Assembly: GCA_026119855.1 (NCBI GenBank) | Contig: JAOWBW010001052.1 | Location: 372,001 to 436,000 of the forward strand | Length of the DNA stretch: 64,000 nt | Source of the DNA: Campanula takesimana | Lineage: Eukaryota > Streptophyta > Magnoliopsida > Asterales > Campanulaceae | Reading direction: 5' to 3' | Part shown: in pieces, positions 10,084 to 20,256 of the stretch | How the letters are laid out: each line of letters begins with the position of its first letter | How positions within the stretch are numbered: position 1 is the stretch's first letter | Position numbers and translations under genes: made by a program | The notes under the pieces: model-generated | Databases searched by the model: none | Told to the model about the DNA's origin: nothing | The model's input: the letters and a program-made list of their open reading frames with translations, nothing else

Positions 10084-11130
10084 ATGGCCGGTGACTCCAG
10101 CACCAACAACGTCATGACTCTCGAGCAACTCTCTGCCATGGTCCAAACTCTTCAACAACAAGTCACCACTCTCAACAACGAGGATCAAACCAAAGAAGCC
10201 TTGTGGCAAGCTCATGTCGACAGTCAAAGGGAGGCCCACGAGGCCGAGGTCGACCAATTGAAAGCCAATCTTCTCAAGCTCTCCAAGAACAAGGGGGTTA
10301 ATGACAATGAGGAATCCGAGTGGACCCAAGGCTTGTTTGAAAGCCCATATGTTAGTTCCCGTACCAAAAAAGTGGGGGAACCAAGCACCGACAACAACGA
10401 CCACAAAATGGTCGATTCCATCATGGCCTACATTGATCAGAAATTTGACGGCCTCAACATGGGAAAAGGATCCAACACAAGCCTTTATCAGTCATCCATT
10501 CTTATGAGCACGATGGCCTCTCTCCCCCGACAAGTTCAAGATGCCCGACATTAGAAAGTTTAAGGGCAACTCATACCCGATGGCTCACATCGAGACTTAC
10601 ATTTGGGCTATGGTTCCGAAGAAAGTCTCCCCAAAAGTGATGGCTCAATGCTTTCCTCTCACCCTCGAGGGGGCGGCAAAAGATTGGTATGCAACTCTCC
10701 CGCTCACTGTCCGTCTTGATTGGGATGCCTCTATGCTTGCCTTAAAAAATGAATATCAAGGCAACACCACTCACCGGACCACAAGGAAAGAGCTCGAGAA
10801 CACCACTCAAAGAGGCAACGAGTCCTTCATTGACTTCACAAGGAGATGGAATGACAAGCTCTCTGAAATTGTTGAGAGGCCGAACATGAAAGAACAAATG
10901 GACATCTTCCTCAAGTGTCTCAAGATTGATCTCCGCACCCACCTAAGTGGGGATTGCTACTCCAACTTCTCCCAAATGTATGAGGCGGGGGTACGCATGG
11001 ATGACTTGCTCAAGGAGATTAAGAAAGCCACTCCTACTTACCGTTACAAGGCCACCTCTAATTCAAACAAAGAGGCTTCGGTCAATCCCGTTACTACCGA
11101 CAAGGGGAATTATAAGAAGGTCCCTCCACC
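10084..11130 (+). pseudogene. gag: E2 gag, N-terminal and core part, cut by E3
   Basis: The ATG at 10084 opens MAGDSSTNN, followed by a coiled-coil-like N-terminus and the retrotransposon gag core. The core has WAMVPKKVSPKVMAQCFP, AAKDWYATLP and KEQMDIFLKCLKIDLRTHLS. The frame shifts near 10535, in a C run, so residues before and after lie in two frames. The ORF is then cut at 11130 by the E3 LTR. The rest of gag resumes at 30636. It is clearly homologous to E1 Gag in the core but divergent at both ends. Role: capsid/nucleocapsid precursor of virus-like particles. Confidence 0.88.
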
Positions 11131-12580
11131 TGTAAGGATCCCGCCCCGCGCGGAAACGCGATGAGTATGGGGCGAAACACCAAACACAGGAACCGGTCAA
11201 ATTTAACGGAGTCGGCACATTTGTTAACTTTTAACCCAACAAATGAAAATGGTTAGAGATTTATGAGTTCGGAGGTCAGGTTACAACTTGGGAAGAATTT
11301 TTATGTCCTCCCAAGTTGCCTCGGACAAAGCCGAGTCTCCCTTGTTAGTTAACAAAAGTGCATGTGTGTGTGTGTGTTTTAACGGAAAATCTATGTTTTA
11401 ACTTTTTATTTATCTTTTCAACTGAAAAGGGGTTTGTTTAACAAGAAAACAGAAGTCAGAAGGGCAAAATGGTCAATCTACCCATACGGCCAAAGTAGCC
11501 GTATGGATGGGGAGGCCACTCCTAGGATTTTACAGTTTGTTCAAGCAACAGTCCAGTTCCAGGCAGAAACAGAGCATTCTGCTTGAACTGGACCAAACTG
11601 TTCTGATTCCAGTTTGTTATTCCAACACAAAACAACATTAACAACTCATTCCTATGCCATTTGATCATCAAAGAACCTCCCAAAACAAGAATTTGGGCAT
11701 GATCAAAGGCAATCATGGGAGAAAAATGAAAAAGGTGGCCAATATGCCCTTTTGAGCCATAGTGACCATTTGATAAGTAAAGATTGAAACTTTACCATTA
11801 AAATGTCTCTTCTAGGCAAGATTAATCCTTTAGGGACAAGAACAAACCATAAAGATTGGATCTTTATTACCCAAGCTTGGGATTTTTGGGCTAGATCAAG
11901 GTGATGAGGATAAAGATTGAGACTTTATCCTCAACATGATCATCATAGCTTAAAATGAACAAAATGAACAACAAGAGCATCATCCATGACAAGAATGTAA
12001 ATGAACAATCAACAAGCCATGATCAAACTAGGTTTGAACCTCTTCCACACAAAGTATGGAGGGCACCTTTGATCATCTCATGGCTTGGACTAGGAAATAT
12101 AAATAATAATAGATATATGTATATTGCTTGAATGGACAAGACTTGCAAGAATGTAAAGATCAACAATAAATGACAAGATCAAAGATAAATAGAGTTCTTA
12201 GATGAAGAGAAGGGAGGGGGAGGAGGTGGCTTTACCTATCTTGGTTTAGGCCAATCTTCCTTTCTCTCTTTCACTCTTTGTTCACTCTTACTCACACTAT
12301 TCTGAGGTGAATTCGACAGAGTAACCTTAGTTCTAATGTTTCTCCCCTCCTTTAAAATGATCACCAAGGGGTTCTATTTATAGGGACTGAGGGTGCCCAA
12401 ACCTGCCGTACGGCTAGGCCCCTCTAGTACCCTAAGCATCCGTACGGCTTTCCAATTTTATACCAGAGTAGTCCTGGAATTTATAGCTTATCTTAGGGAG
12501 GTCCTGGCCTATTAGCTTATCCCTGAAACGGTGCTAAGGCTACCTCTAAGATAGGTCGGTTTCAGATTGGGGTACTTACA
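11131..12580 (-). repeat. E3 3' LTR (left copy)
   Basis: This 1450-bp LTR on the plus strand starts TGTAAGGATC and ends GGGTACTTACA. It is nearly identical to the right copy outside E5. It lacks a ~25-nt segment present at 30476-30500 of the right copy. It contains a GT microsatellite near 11365 and three GCCGTACGG-type palindromes. Confidence 0.92.
12374..12382 (-). promoter_or_regulatory. E3 3' LTR TATA box
   Basis: On the minus strand it reads TATAAATAG. The same site is in the other LTR at 30411. Confidence 0.55.
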
Positions 12581-12593
12581 GAGCCCCTCGGCA
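12581..12593 (-). other. E3 polypurine tract
   Basis: On the minus strand GCCGAGGGGCTC directly precedes the 3' LTR start. It is the same tract as in E2 and E6. Confidence 0.7.
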
Positions 12594-12984
12594 ACGTCGC
12601 TTCGAAGGAGCGGGGTTGTCGATAGAAATAAGCATCCCAATCTGACGGGACGACGGCTTTAACCGATTTTGGTTGCATGGCTGGACCTAGTGGTATAGGA
12701 TTCCTACGTATCCCGTTCGCGGGGAATCAAGCCTAACGTAGTTCGGAGGTACGCGGGGTTACTTAGGTCCTCAAGGAGGCATGACTCTAGGGGTCAGAGG
12801 CGAGACATGGTCAACTTGGCCCTATGGGAGAGGGTTGACTTGCGGGGGATATGGTCAACTTAACTCTATAGGAGAGGGTTGACTTATACGGGACATATTT
12901 TTACTGGGCTTACGTCGGGGACGGCCTATGGTGACTATTCTAAGTCCAAGCATGACCGGGGTCAACTCCATCTTTGGGGAGATT
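12594..12984 (-). other. E3 3' untranslated region
   Basis: There is no ORF of note. Two degenerate copies of GGTCAACTTGG/GAGAGGGTTGACTT lie near 12810-12890 and lead into the tandem arrays. Confidence 0.5.
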
Positions 12985-13230
12985 GACGGGAAAACTGGTC
13001 TTATGTCCCTCTAAGGACTGCCGGGACAAAGGCTCTAGCCTATAACGACTATTCTAAGTCTAAGCTTGACCGGGGTCAACTCCGTCTTTGGGGAGATTGA
13101 CGGGAAAACTGGTCTTACGTCCCTCTAAGGACTGCCGGGACAAAGGCTCTAGCCTATAACGACTATTCTAAGTCATAGCTAATGGGCTTACGTCGGGGAC
13201 GGCCACAATAAGCATCAAGCAGAAGACCAT
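12985..13230 (-). repeat. E3 114-bp tandem repeat
   Basis: Units start GGTCTTACGTCCCTCTAAGG at about 12997 and 13111. They are homologous to the 110-bp array in E4 (40606-41010), so the array predates the split of E3 and E4. Confidence 0.8.
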
Positions 13231-13245
13231 TTCAATTTCCAAATT

Positions 13246-13650
13246 TTAACTGGGCTTACGTCGGGGACGGCTATAATAAGCATTAAACAAAAGACCGTTT
13301 CAATTTTAACTGGGCTTACGTCGAGGACGGCCATAATAAGCATTAAGCAAAAGACCGTTTCAATTTTAACTGGGCTTACGTCGAGGACGGCCATAATAAG
13401 CATTAAACAAAAGACCGTTTCAATTTTAACTGGGATTACGTCGAGGACGGCCATAATAAGCTTTAAACAAAAGACCATTTCAATTTTAACTGGGCTTACG
13501 TCGAGGACGGCCATAATAAATTTTAAACAAAAGACCATTTCAATTTTAACTGGGCTTACGTCGAGGACAGCCATAATAAGCTTTAAACAAAAGACCATTT
13601 CAATTTTAACTGGGCTTACGTCGAGGACGACCATATTTAATTTCACAAAG
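13246..13650 (-). repeat. E3 60-bp minisatellite
   Basis: About seven copies of a 60-bp unit contain TGGGCTTACGTCGAGGACGG. Because 60 is divisible by three, a 143-aa minus-strand frame stays open, but its protein is just a 20-residue repeat and I do not call it a gene. Confidence 0.92.
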
Positions 13651-13803
13651 CTGGGCTTACGTCGCTAGGACTGCCATATTTAATTTCACAAAGCTGGGCT
13701 TACGTCGCTAGGATTGCCATATTTAATTTCACAAAGCTGGGCTTACGTCGCTAGGACTGCCATATTTAATTTCACAAAGCTGGGCTTACGTCGCTAGGAC
13801 TGC
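13651..13803 (-). repeat. E3 43-bp minisatellite
   Basis: There are nearly four copies of a 43-bp unit, CTGGGCTTACGTCGCTAGGA plus an AT-rich half. It shares the GGGCTTACGTCG core with the adjacent 60-bp array, so one array grew out of the other. Confidence 0.9.
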
Positions 13804-14268
13804 CTGTGGTGACTTCGGGAACCTAAATTTTCTAGGTTCAATTCAAGTTGCATGAGCCAAAGGGGGCATTTCCGAATCTTGGGGAAAAAATCTTGTTCAA
13901 GGTGCGGTGGGCACAAGGGTAATTTTAGGTTGAGATTTTTTCTTCGCCCAAACCATCCGTACGGCTTAAGAGGGCGTCTCCTTCCTTTTTCAAAAGGCAG
14001 CCATACGGATGGTTGCCCCAATCTTCAGACGAAAAAACAGAGAGAAAAGAGGCGATTTTGAGAGGGAAAACTCCATCAATTTCAAAATTTTCTTACTCGG
14101 ATTCCTCAAGGATTGATCATGGCGGGACGGGCACACGTGGGTTATCCTAGAGGGGCGGAGAAGAGGCTAGACATGGCTTGAAACTTTCGAGGCTATGCTA
14201 TCAATCTCCGGGATGAGGGAGCGGGTTTCTACAAGTCTCCCACAATTCACTTGTGCCATGGCGACGGG

Positions 14269-15441
14269 GTAAGCATTCTTCCTACTCACATTTGAGCCTT
14301 GCACATCTTTTCTAGGCCTAGGGTTTTCGTCCATGCCATTTGAGATCTTCGCATTTCTTGACGCGATTTCATGAAATTGACCTCATTTTTGTGTCATTGG
14401 GACCATTAGGGACGTGAGTACGTGCTCATTGCCTCATTTGGACATGCCTAGCTAAACTTCCCAAAATCAATGTATGTTGCTCGTGGTCCATGCATAAACT
14501 ACTTGTACCTTAGGTTCGACTAGTCATTTTGGCGCAGTTAAGTGCATGCTAGCATTTCCTAGGATAAGTTGTTGTATGTTTGCGGGGGAAATTATGGGAT
14601 GGGCATATTATTGTTGAGACTAAAATGACAATTTCTCCGAAAGTGACTATGCCTTTTCGGGACTGAAATAATATGACCCTTGAAAATGACTTGTCCATTT
14701 TTTAAAGGGGACGGGAACTTTTCTCCAAAAATGACACTTAAAATGACTTATGCAATTTTAAAGGGGACGGAAACCTTCCTCAAAAAATGGCCCTTAAAAT
14801 AACTTATGCAATTTTAAAGGGGACGGAAACCTTTCTCCCAAAATGGCCCTTAAAATGACTTATGCAATTTTAAAGGGGACGGAAACCTTTCTCCAAAAAT
14901 GGCCCTTAAAATGACTTATGCAATTTTAAAGGGGACGGAAACCTTTCTCCAAAAATGGCCCTTAAAATGACTTATGCAATTTTAAAGGGGACGGAAACTT
15001 TTCTCTAAAAATGGCTCTTAAAATGACTTATGCAATTTTAAAGGGGACGGAAACATTTCTCTAAAAATTGACCCTTAAAATGACTTATGCAATTTTTAAA
15101 GGGGACGGAAACCTTTCTCTAAAAATTGACCCTTAAAATGACTTATGCAATTTTAAAGGGGACGGAAACTTTTCTCTAAAAATTGACCCTTAAAATGACT
15201 TATGCAATTTTAAAGGGGACGGAAACTTTTCTCTAAAAATTGACCCTTAAAAGGACTTTTGCAATTTTTAAAGGGGACGGAAACTTTTCTCTAAAAATGG
15301 ACCTTAAAATGACTTATGCAATTTTAAAGGGGACGGAAACTTTTCTCTCATTTGTTTTTTTTTTTTTTTTTTTGGGCAATCATTATGAGCATTGGTATCT
15401 GTAAACTGTGTTATTCATACCTTTGCTGTGTTTACCTGTAG
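14269..15441 (+). other. Intron 1 of the antisense PMD gene
   Basis: The donor GTAAGC follows GGCGACGGG. The acceptor is TTTACCTGTAG, after a T-rich run at about 15354-15373. The 1173-bp intron is mostly the 56-bp array at 14690-15345. The other two introns are only 92 and 83 bp (16111-16202 and 16821-16903). Confidence 0.72.
14690..15345 (+). repeat. 56-bp minisatellite inside the PMD intron
   Basis: About 11-12 units of AATGACTTATGCAATTTTAA followed by AGGGGACGGAAAC and a variable tail, period 56-58. Units drift gradually from the left end (TTTCTCCAAAAATGG) to the right (TTTCTCTAAAAATTG), as expected for local amplification. Confidence 0.92.
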
Positions 15442-17401
15442 GGTGGTGATCCCAAGTCTCGAGGGTCGCCGGATGCTTGCTTCTCTTTGTGGGAAGCCAT
15501 GCCTGAGTCTGTTGATGATGCTCCCGGTCCGAGGGAGTGGGTGGCACGCACGGGACTGGTGCCTTTTATAGAGGCTGTGGGCCAGCTGGTGAATACCAAT
15601 AGGAGTATGGGGCTTCTTAATGCCCTGGGTGAATATTGGTGGGACACAACCCACACGTTCCATCTGAGCTGGGGAGAGGTGACTGTGACCCCTACTGACT
15701 TTGCGATGATTACCGGGATTTCCTTTGGCGGGCATCCGGTTGTTTGGAGGGATAGGATCCCCGAGGCCGAGATCAGGGCGCTCATTGGATTTTCAGGTCC
15801 TACCAAGGGTTTGGGTATCCTGGTGAAAACAGTCGAGAGGGTCATTCGGGCCAACTTTCTAGAGTATGCGGCGGGCCGGATTACCGCTGAGCAGCTTGGG
15901 CGCTCCTATGTGTGGCTCTTCCTCAGTAGCACCACTTTTGCCAATGCTGACACTACCTGTATATTCCCTCTTCTTGGGTCTTTGACTACACCTGAGGCCA
16001 TCAGAGACATTTCTTGGGGTGAGGCTGGTCTGGCCGAGCTATTCATGGAGCTCGACAAGTATAGCCGGAAAGCGAGAAAGTCTTTGGCTTGCTTTCAGTT
16101 TGCCCTAGAGGTACTTCCACTTCGGCCTTTGCTTTACTTTTTGCATTCGGCCTATTCTTCATTTCAGTGTACTGACGGCTTTCCTTGCCGTTTCTTTTGT
16201 AGGCTTGGTACTACGAGATCTTTGGCAACTATCCATGGAGGCTGGCTCTTGACCGGGACCTCATCTTTCCAGCTATGACCTGCTGGGCTAGGGAGGCTCG
16301 GGAGAAGAGAGGGTCTAAGGGACGAGTTTCTGTCCGCTATGCTGATGTGAAAGTGGTTTTGAGGGGTGCCATGCCGGCGGAGCTCAACCTTTTCCCTTGG
16401 TCTCGGTATGAGGGGCGGGAGGTGGTCTTTGATCCGAGCAAAGCCCTGAGGGTGACCAGATAGAGGATATTGCTGGTGGGGTTTAGAGGCGAGGCCTTTT
16501 ATTTAGGTGAGAGGGTTTTATGGCAGCATGGACTAGGCCTCATGCAGAGGGCACCCGTTGATCTGCCCGAGACCATGTTCGTTGCTGACCGTGGGGATAA
16601 CCCTTTTCTCATGGGAGCGGATGTCGCTGAATTGATCACTGATGAGACATACGGGCGGTTTGTGGCCACGAGGCTGAGATCGCCACAGGTGGTAGCCTCT
16701 GGGGTAGCTCCTCCAGTGTGGCAGGACTATTCTTTCATTTATGCTGACGGTCGGGTTCACACGGTGGCCGTGTCTGTCGCAGGAGGGGAAGCCCCGGTTG
16801 GAGAAATTCCCGTTGACGCGGTATTCATTCTTTTCCATTTGTGCACACTCATCCCATATTTCTGTCTCCTCCCTTGCTGAGTAGTTTCCTTATCCATGTG
16901 CAGGTTGCTGCGCGAGCTTTGCTGGGGAGGCCTTCTCTCCTAAAACGGGCCAAAAGGTGGCTAAAGAGGTTCGTTGGGCGCTCTTCTAAGGGGCCTCGGA
17001 CAGAATCCAGGTTTGCACCAGGCAGAAACTCGGTGAGTGGTGGGGAGAGGCCTTTCCATCGGTCGTCGAGCGTGGAGCTACCGCCGTCCTTTGTTCGTTG
17101 CCATACCTTAGGAGGGGCTGATTTGGAGGCCTTTCTTGATTCGCTCCGTGGTCCTAGCTCCCCCGAGGTCGCTCCGGACCCATTTTCCCACTTGGCCTTA
17201 GAGCGCTTGGATCCCCTGCCGGCAAGACATTCGGGTTTTCACTCCCAGATTCCTCCTTCCTTCTTTCCAGGCCAATCCTCTTCGGGTGAAGGTTCCAGCA
17301 TGGCAGAGTCCATTTTTTTCTTTGACCCTAGTATGTACCCGCGTCGTCCTTTGGAGAGAGTACATTCGCCTCCGGAGGATCGTTACCCAGATTCAGACTA
17401 G

Positions 17402-19464
17402 GGTGCACCAACCTGAACAATTTTTCTTTTGGCTTGTTTTATTCGAAAACAGTGTATGAAAATTTGTTATCTTTGGTTGTTTAAATCATTGTAAATTCAT
17501 CATTTATGCCTGGCTTGGGCCTCGAGAGGACTTTGTGGTCATTATTGGACCGTCGGGGATTCCCAAGATGTGTTTGGACTCGATCACGAGGGGTTTGACA
17601 GACTTTGAACAAGCAAAAATGAGTTTAGCTTGTGGGAGATCAGTTGACATAGGCTGCTGATGTGAATTTTTTCACAGGGACAAAACCAGCCGTACTGGTT
17701 GTTCAAGCATGGTTGACTTTTTCGACCAAATTTTCTGGGTGCTTCTGGGGAATTTTGACAGGTGAGGGTTTATTTGGCTTAGACTGTTTTACTCAAAGCA
17801 TGACTTTTCGTCGGTCATTCCATTGCACGATTACGGCTAGCCAGCCCCATTGTGATGTCTTGTCGAGACTAATCCTCGGGTTTTTCGACCACGGTTTGCC
17901 AGCCCCAGTGTTTCACCTTTTCGGGAATCATTCCTCGGGTTTCTTTCCCTTAATTGTCCAACCATATCACTTTTCTCCTTTCCATATTTCCTTTATCTTC
18001 CCTCTTTAGGAGTGGCCTAGTTGACTTTTGACACGGACGAAAGCAAAAGTTGACTTTGACACGGACGAAAGCAAAAGTTGACTTTGACACGGACAAGAGC
18101 AGATTACACTTGCTCACGCGAGTAAACACGCATAGGCTTTTACGGGAGTGAGTCCCTTTTCTGAGAGAGGAAGAATATGGACAGAAATTCACGTGTTTGG
18201 CTCTATCCTAAGATGTGGAAGAGAAGACTTGTCGAGGCATTCGAAATCAGCTTCAATTAATGTAATCAGGATGTTTGCTTGAACAGATCTTGATTAGTAT
18301 TTAGGTCAAAATTTAAGTAATTAGCCTTAACCTGCATAACTGTTATGACCCATTGGGATTAAGATTCGATCAATGGCAAGATCGGGAGGAGAAGTTGTTT
18401 ATGGGGGGAATTAGTCATTATCTGGAGAATTGGTCATTGATGGGACCGGGGAAGGAGAACCGGGTCATTTTGGGAGGACCAAGGTTGTATGGATTCATTT
18501 CGTGTTATGACCGGACCCGAAGGTTGCCTACGTTCCCCTCAGTGTGAGGAGCTCAGGTCATCGTAGTTCGGCTCTTGGGCCACTTTGGCCGGGGTTGGTA
18601 TCTTTTGCTGTCTCGGAGGACGTCATTGGTGACTTTGCCTTGGGTGAACTCTTTGAGATGGGCCTTTTTGGGTGTACCCTTTTTGATATGGACGGGCATT
18701 TCTTTTTGACATTTTTTTTTGGGGAACGGGCACCCATCAGCCCCAACTTGTCATCGTGGGCATTGGCCCTTTTTTTTCACCGTTTTTCACCTATCCTATC
18801 CTTGATTTTGACAATTCGGGAAGTCTGCATGTGCACTTATGGCTGAACTTTGGTGGCTGAGCAACAACGTCCTCATCTTTTCACTGTCTTGGGATGCTTT
18901 TAATGTGCATCGGGAGTTTGCCTCAGAAAGGTATCTTGGGTCGTGTATCGGGTAGTGTATGGGGGAAGATTTTCCATTGATGGTCTCCTTCATGCCAACG
19001 GGTCACAACATTCATTCATCTTAAGGTTAATCATTGGAATTTAGCACCTTTTACATTTAGATCCATTCATCCCTTTATGAGTCGTTGTTGACTTCTATGT
19101 TTGGGGGAATCAACTTATCATATTGGGGATATAACAATCATTTGGAAACATTAATGGGAGTGATTCCGAGAGTTAGTGTAATTTTTCAAATAATGCCTCA
19201 AGTCTAGGGAGAATAGAAGTAAAAGACAATTCATTTCATGGAAGACTCAATTTTTACAATTCTGGACTTGCCTATTGACTCAACCATCGCCACATTGTGG
19301 CTTTTTACATACCTTGGCCTCGCAGGGCCTTTTGGGAAAGCTAAAAGAAAAAGAAAGACAAAAAACTATATCCACTACGGATTTAGGAGACTCTCTAGAA
19401 CACAAATACTAGGCCACTCCTAACGACTTCTTTTTTCCTCATTCCTTCTCCTTGCGTCCCTGGC
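17402..19464 (-). other. E3 region between gag-like ORF and PMD gene
   Basis: I see no reading frame with recognisable content. It includes a 28-bp repeat GTTGACTTTGACACGGACGA in three copies at 18021-18092. It also includes a long stretch from about 18130 to 19440 colinear with E4 41650-43000, and the conserved module at 18508-18570. Confidence 0.6.
18508..18570 (-). promoter_or_regulatory. Conserved non-coding module (E3 copy)
   Basis: On the minus strand it reads GACCTGAGCTCCTCACACTG followed by AGGGGAACGTAGGCAACC. It is homologous to modules in E1, E2 and E6. Confidence 0.58.
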
Positions 19465-20256
19465 TCAGACCCACTTGTCCCCTTGTTTGGTAATGAAACC
19501 CTCATCAATGAGTGCTTGGATGTGATTTCTCAAGGTGAGACATGCATTTGTGGAATGACCTGGTGCTTGGTGGTATTTGCAATGTTGTTTTGGGTCGTGA
19601 CGGGCTCCGACCGGCTCCGTCCATATCACATGTCGGCCAAGAAGCTCAACCTTACCGGCCTCGAGTAGGTGGTCTAACACTTTCTCTCTAGGCATTCCCA
19701 ACTCATGGAACCAGCGGTAGTGAGCCCCTTTGCCCTGGAGGTGGAATTCTCCCACAACCGCCGCGGGCTTTCCATGGGATACCGCGACAGGTCGGAGCTG
19801 ATCGCGGGGCTCTTGTTCGACCTGAGCCAGCTGGTTGGGGGAAGTCTTTGGTGGGGAGGAAGACTTCTCGGAAGACCTTTTGAGCTCCTCAATGAACTTC
19901 AAAATTTCGTGGAGGCACTCTCGGGTGTTCCTTGAGTTGTGCCTTTCCAATTCATCGGTCAAGTCTGCCCGGCTATGTAGGAGATCGTACCGGCGATCAT
20001 ATTTTTCCTCAAGGTCCTTTTTGAGTCTCTTTCCCCCCTCTTCCCATAGTTCCTCGACTTTCTTGTGAAGTAACTCCTTGATCTCCTTCCGAAGTTGTTG
20101 GACCTCTTTGATCGCTTCATTGCGGTCAACCTCCATCTTTCGCATTTGGTCTCTCATTGTACCCACCGTTCATTCCAGGAGCTTAACCCTACCCTCTAGC
20201 CGTGCTTTCACATCCAAACGGACATCTGCCTCGACTACTTGGGACTTGTTTTCCAT
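19465..20256 (-). pseudogene. E3 coiled-coil plus gag-C-terminal fusion protein
   Basis: The ATG is at 20256 (MENKSQVVEAD), with an in-frame TGA at 20172-20170, then open to 19465. About 120 residues are highly charged with a Leu heptad-like pattern (EVQQLRKEIKELLHKKVEEL), a probable coiled coil. The C-terminal ~85 residues contain WFHELGMPREKVLDHLLEAG and a zinc-knuckle-like CKYHQAPGHSTNAC followed by LRNHIQALIDEGF. This is the module found at the gag end of Tat elements and also in E4. The usual capsid core (KDWY, MDIFLKCL) is missing. It may bind element RNA or a partner Gag, which is inference. Confidence 0.7.

Larger units (their letters stand above)
14119..17401 (+). pseudogene. Antisense plant-mobile-domain (PMD, MAIN-like) gene with three introns, cargo of E3
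   Basis: I model four exons: 14119-14268, 15442-16110, 16203-16820 and 16904-17401 (645 codons). All introns are GT-AG and phase 0, and the frame continues across each. Exon 2 holds the PMD N-terminal part (VPFIEAVGQL, HTFHLSWGEVTVTPTDFAMI, GISFGGHPV). Exon 3 opens AWYYEIFGNYPW and contains LFPWSRYEGREVVFD, typical of PMD proteins. Exon 4 is basic then Ser/Pro-rich. PMD proteins are known from plant transposons and from the host proteins MAIN and MAIL1; their biochemical role is poorly known. Two in-frame stops, TGA at 14179-14181 and TAG at 16461-16463, make this copy a probable pseudogene. The gene runs opposite to E3, so its introns are not removed from E3 genomic RNA. Confidence 0.82.

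Noticed and set aside
13215..13646. 143-aa minus-strand frame of 20-residue repeats
   Set aside because: It arises from the 60-bp minisatellite, whose length is divisible by three.
12985..13803. Repeat-spacer pattern reminiscent of a CRISPR array
   Set aside because: Units are head-to-tail without unique spacers and lie in a plant retroelement.
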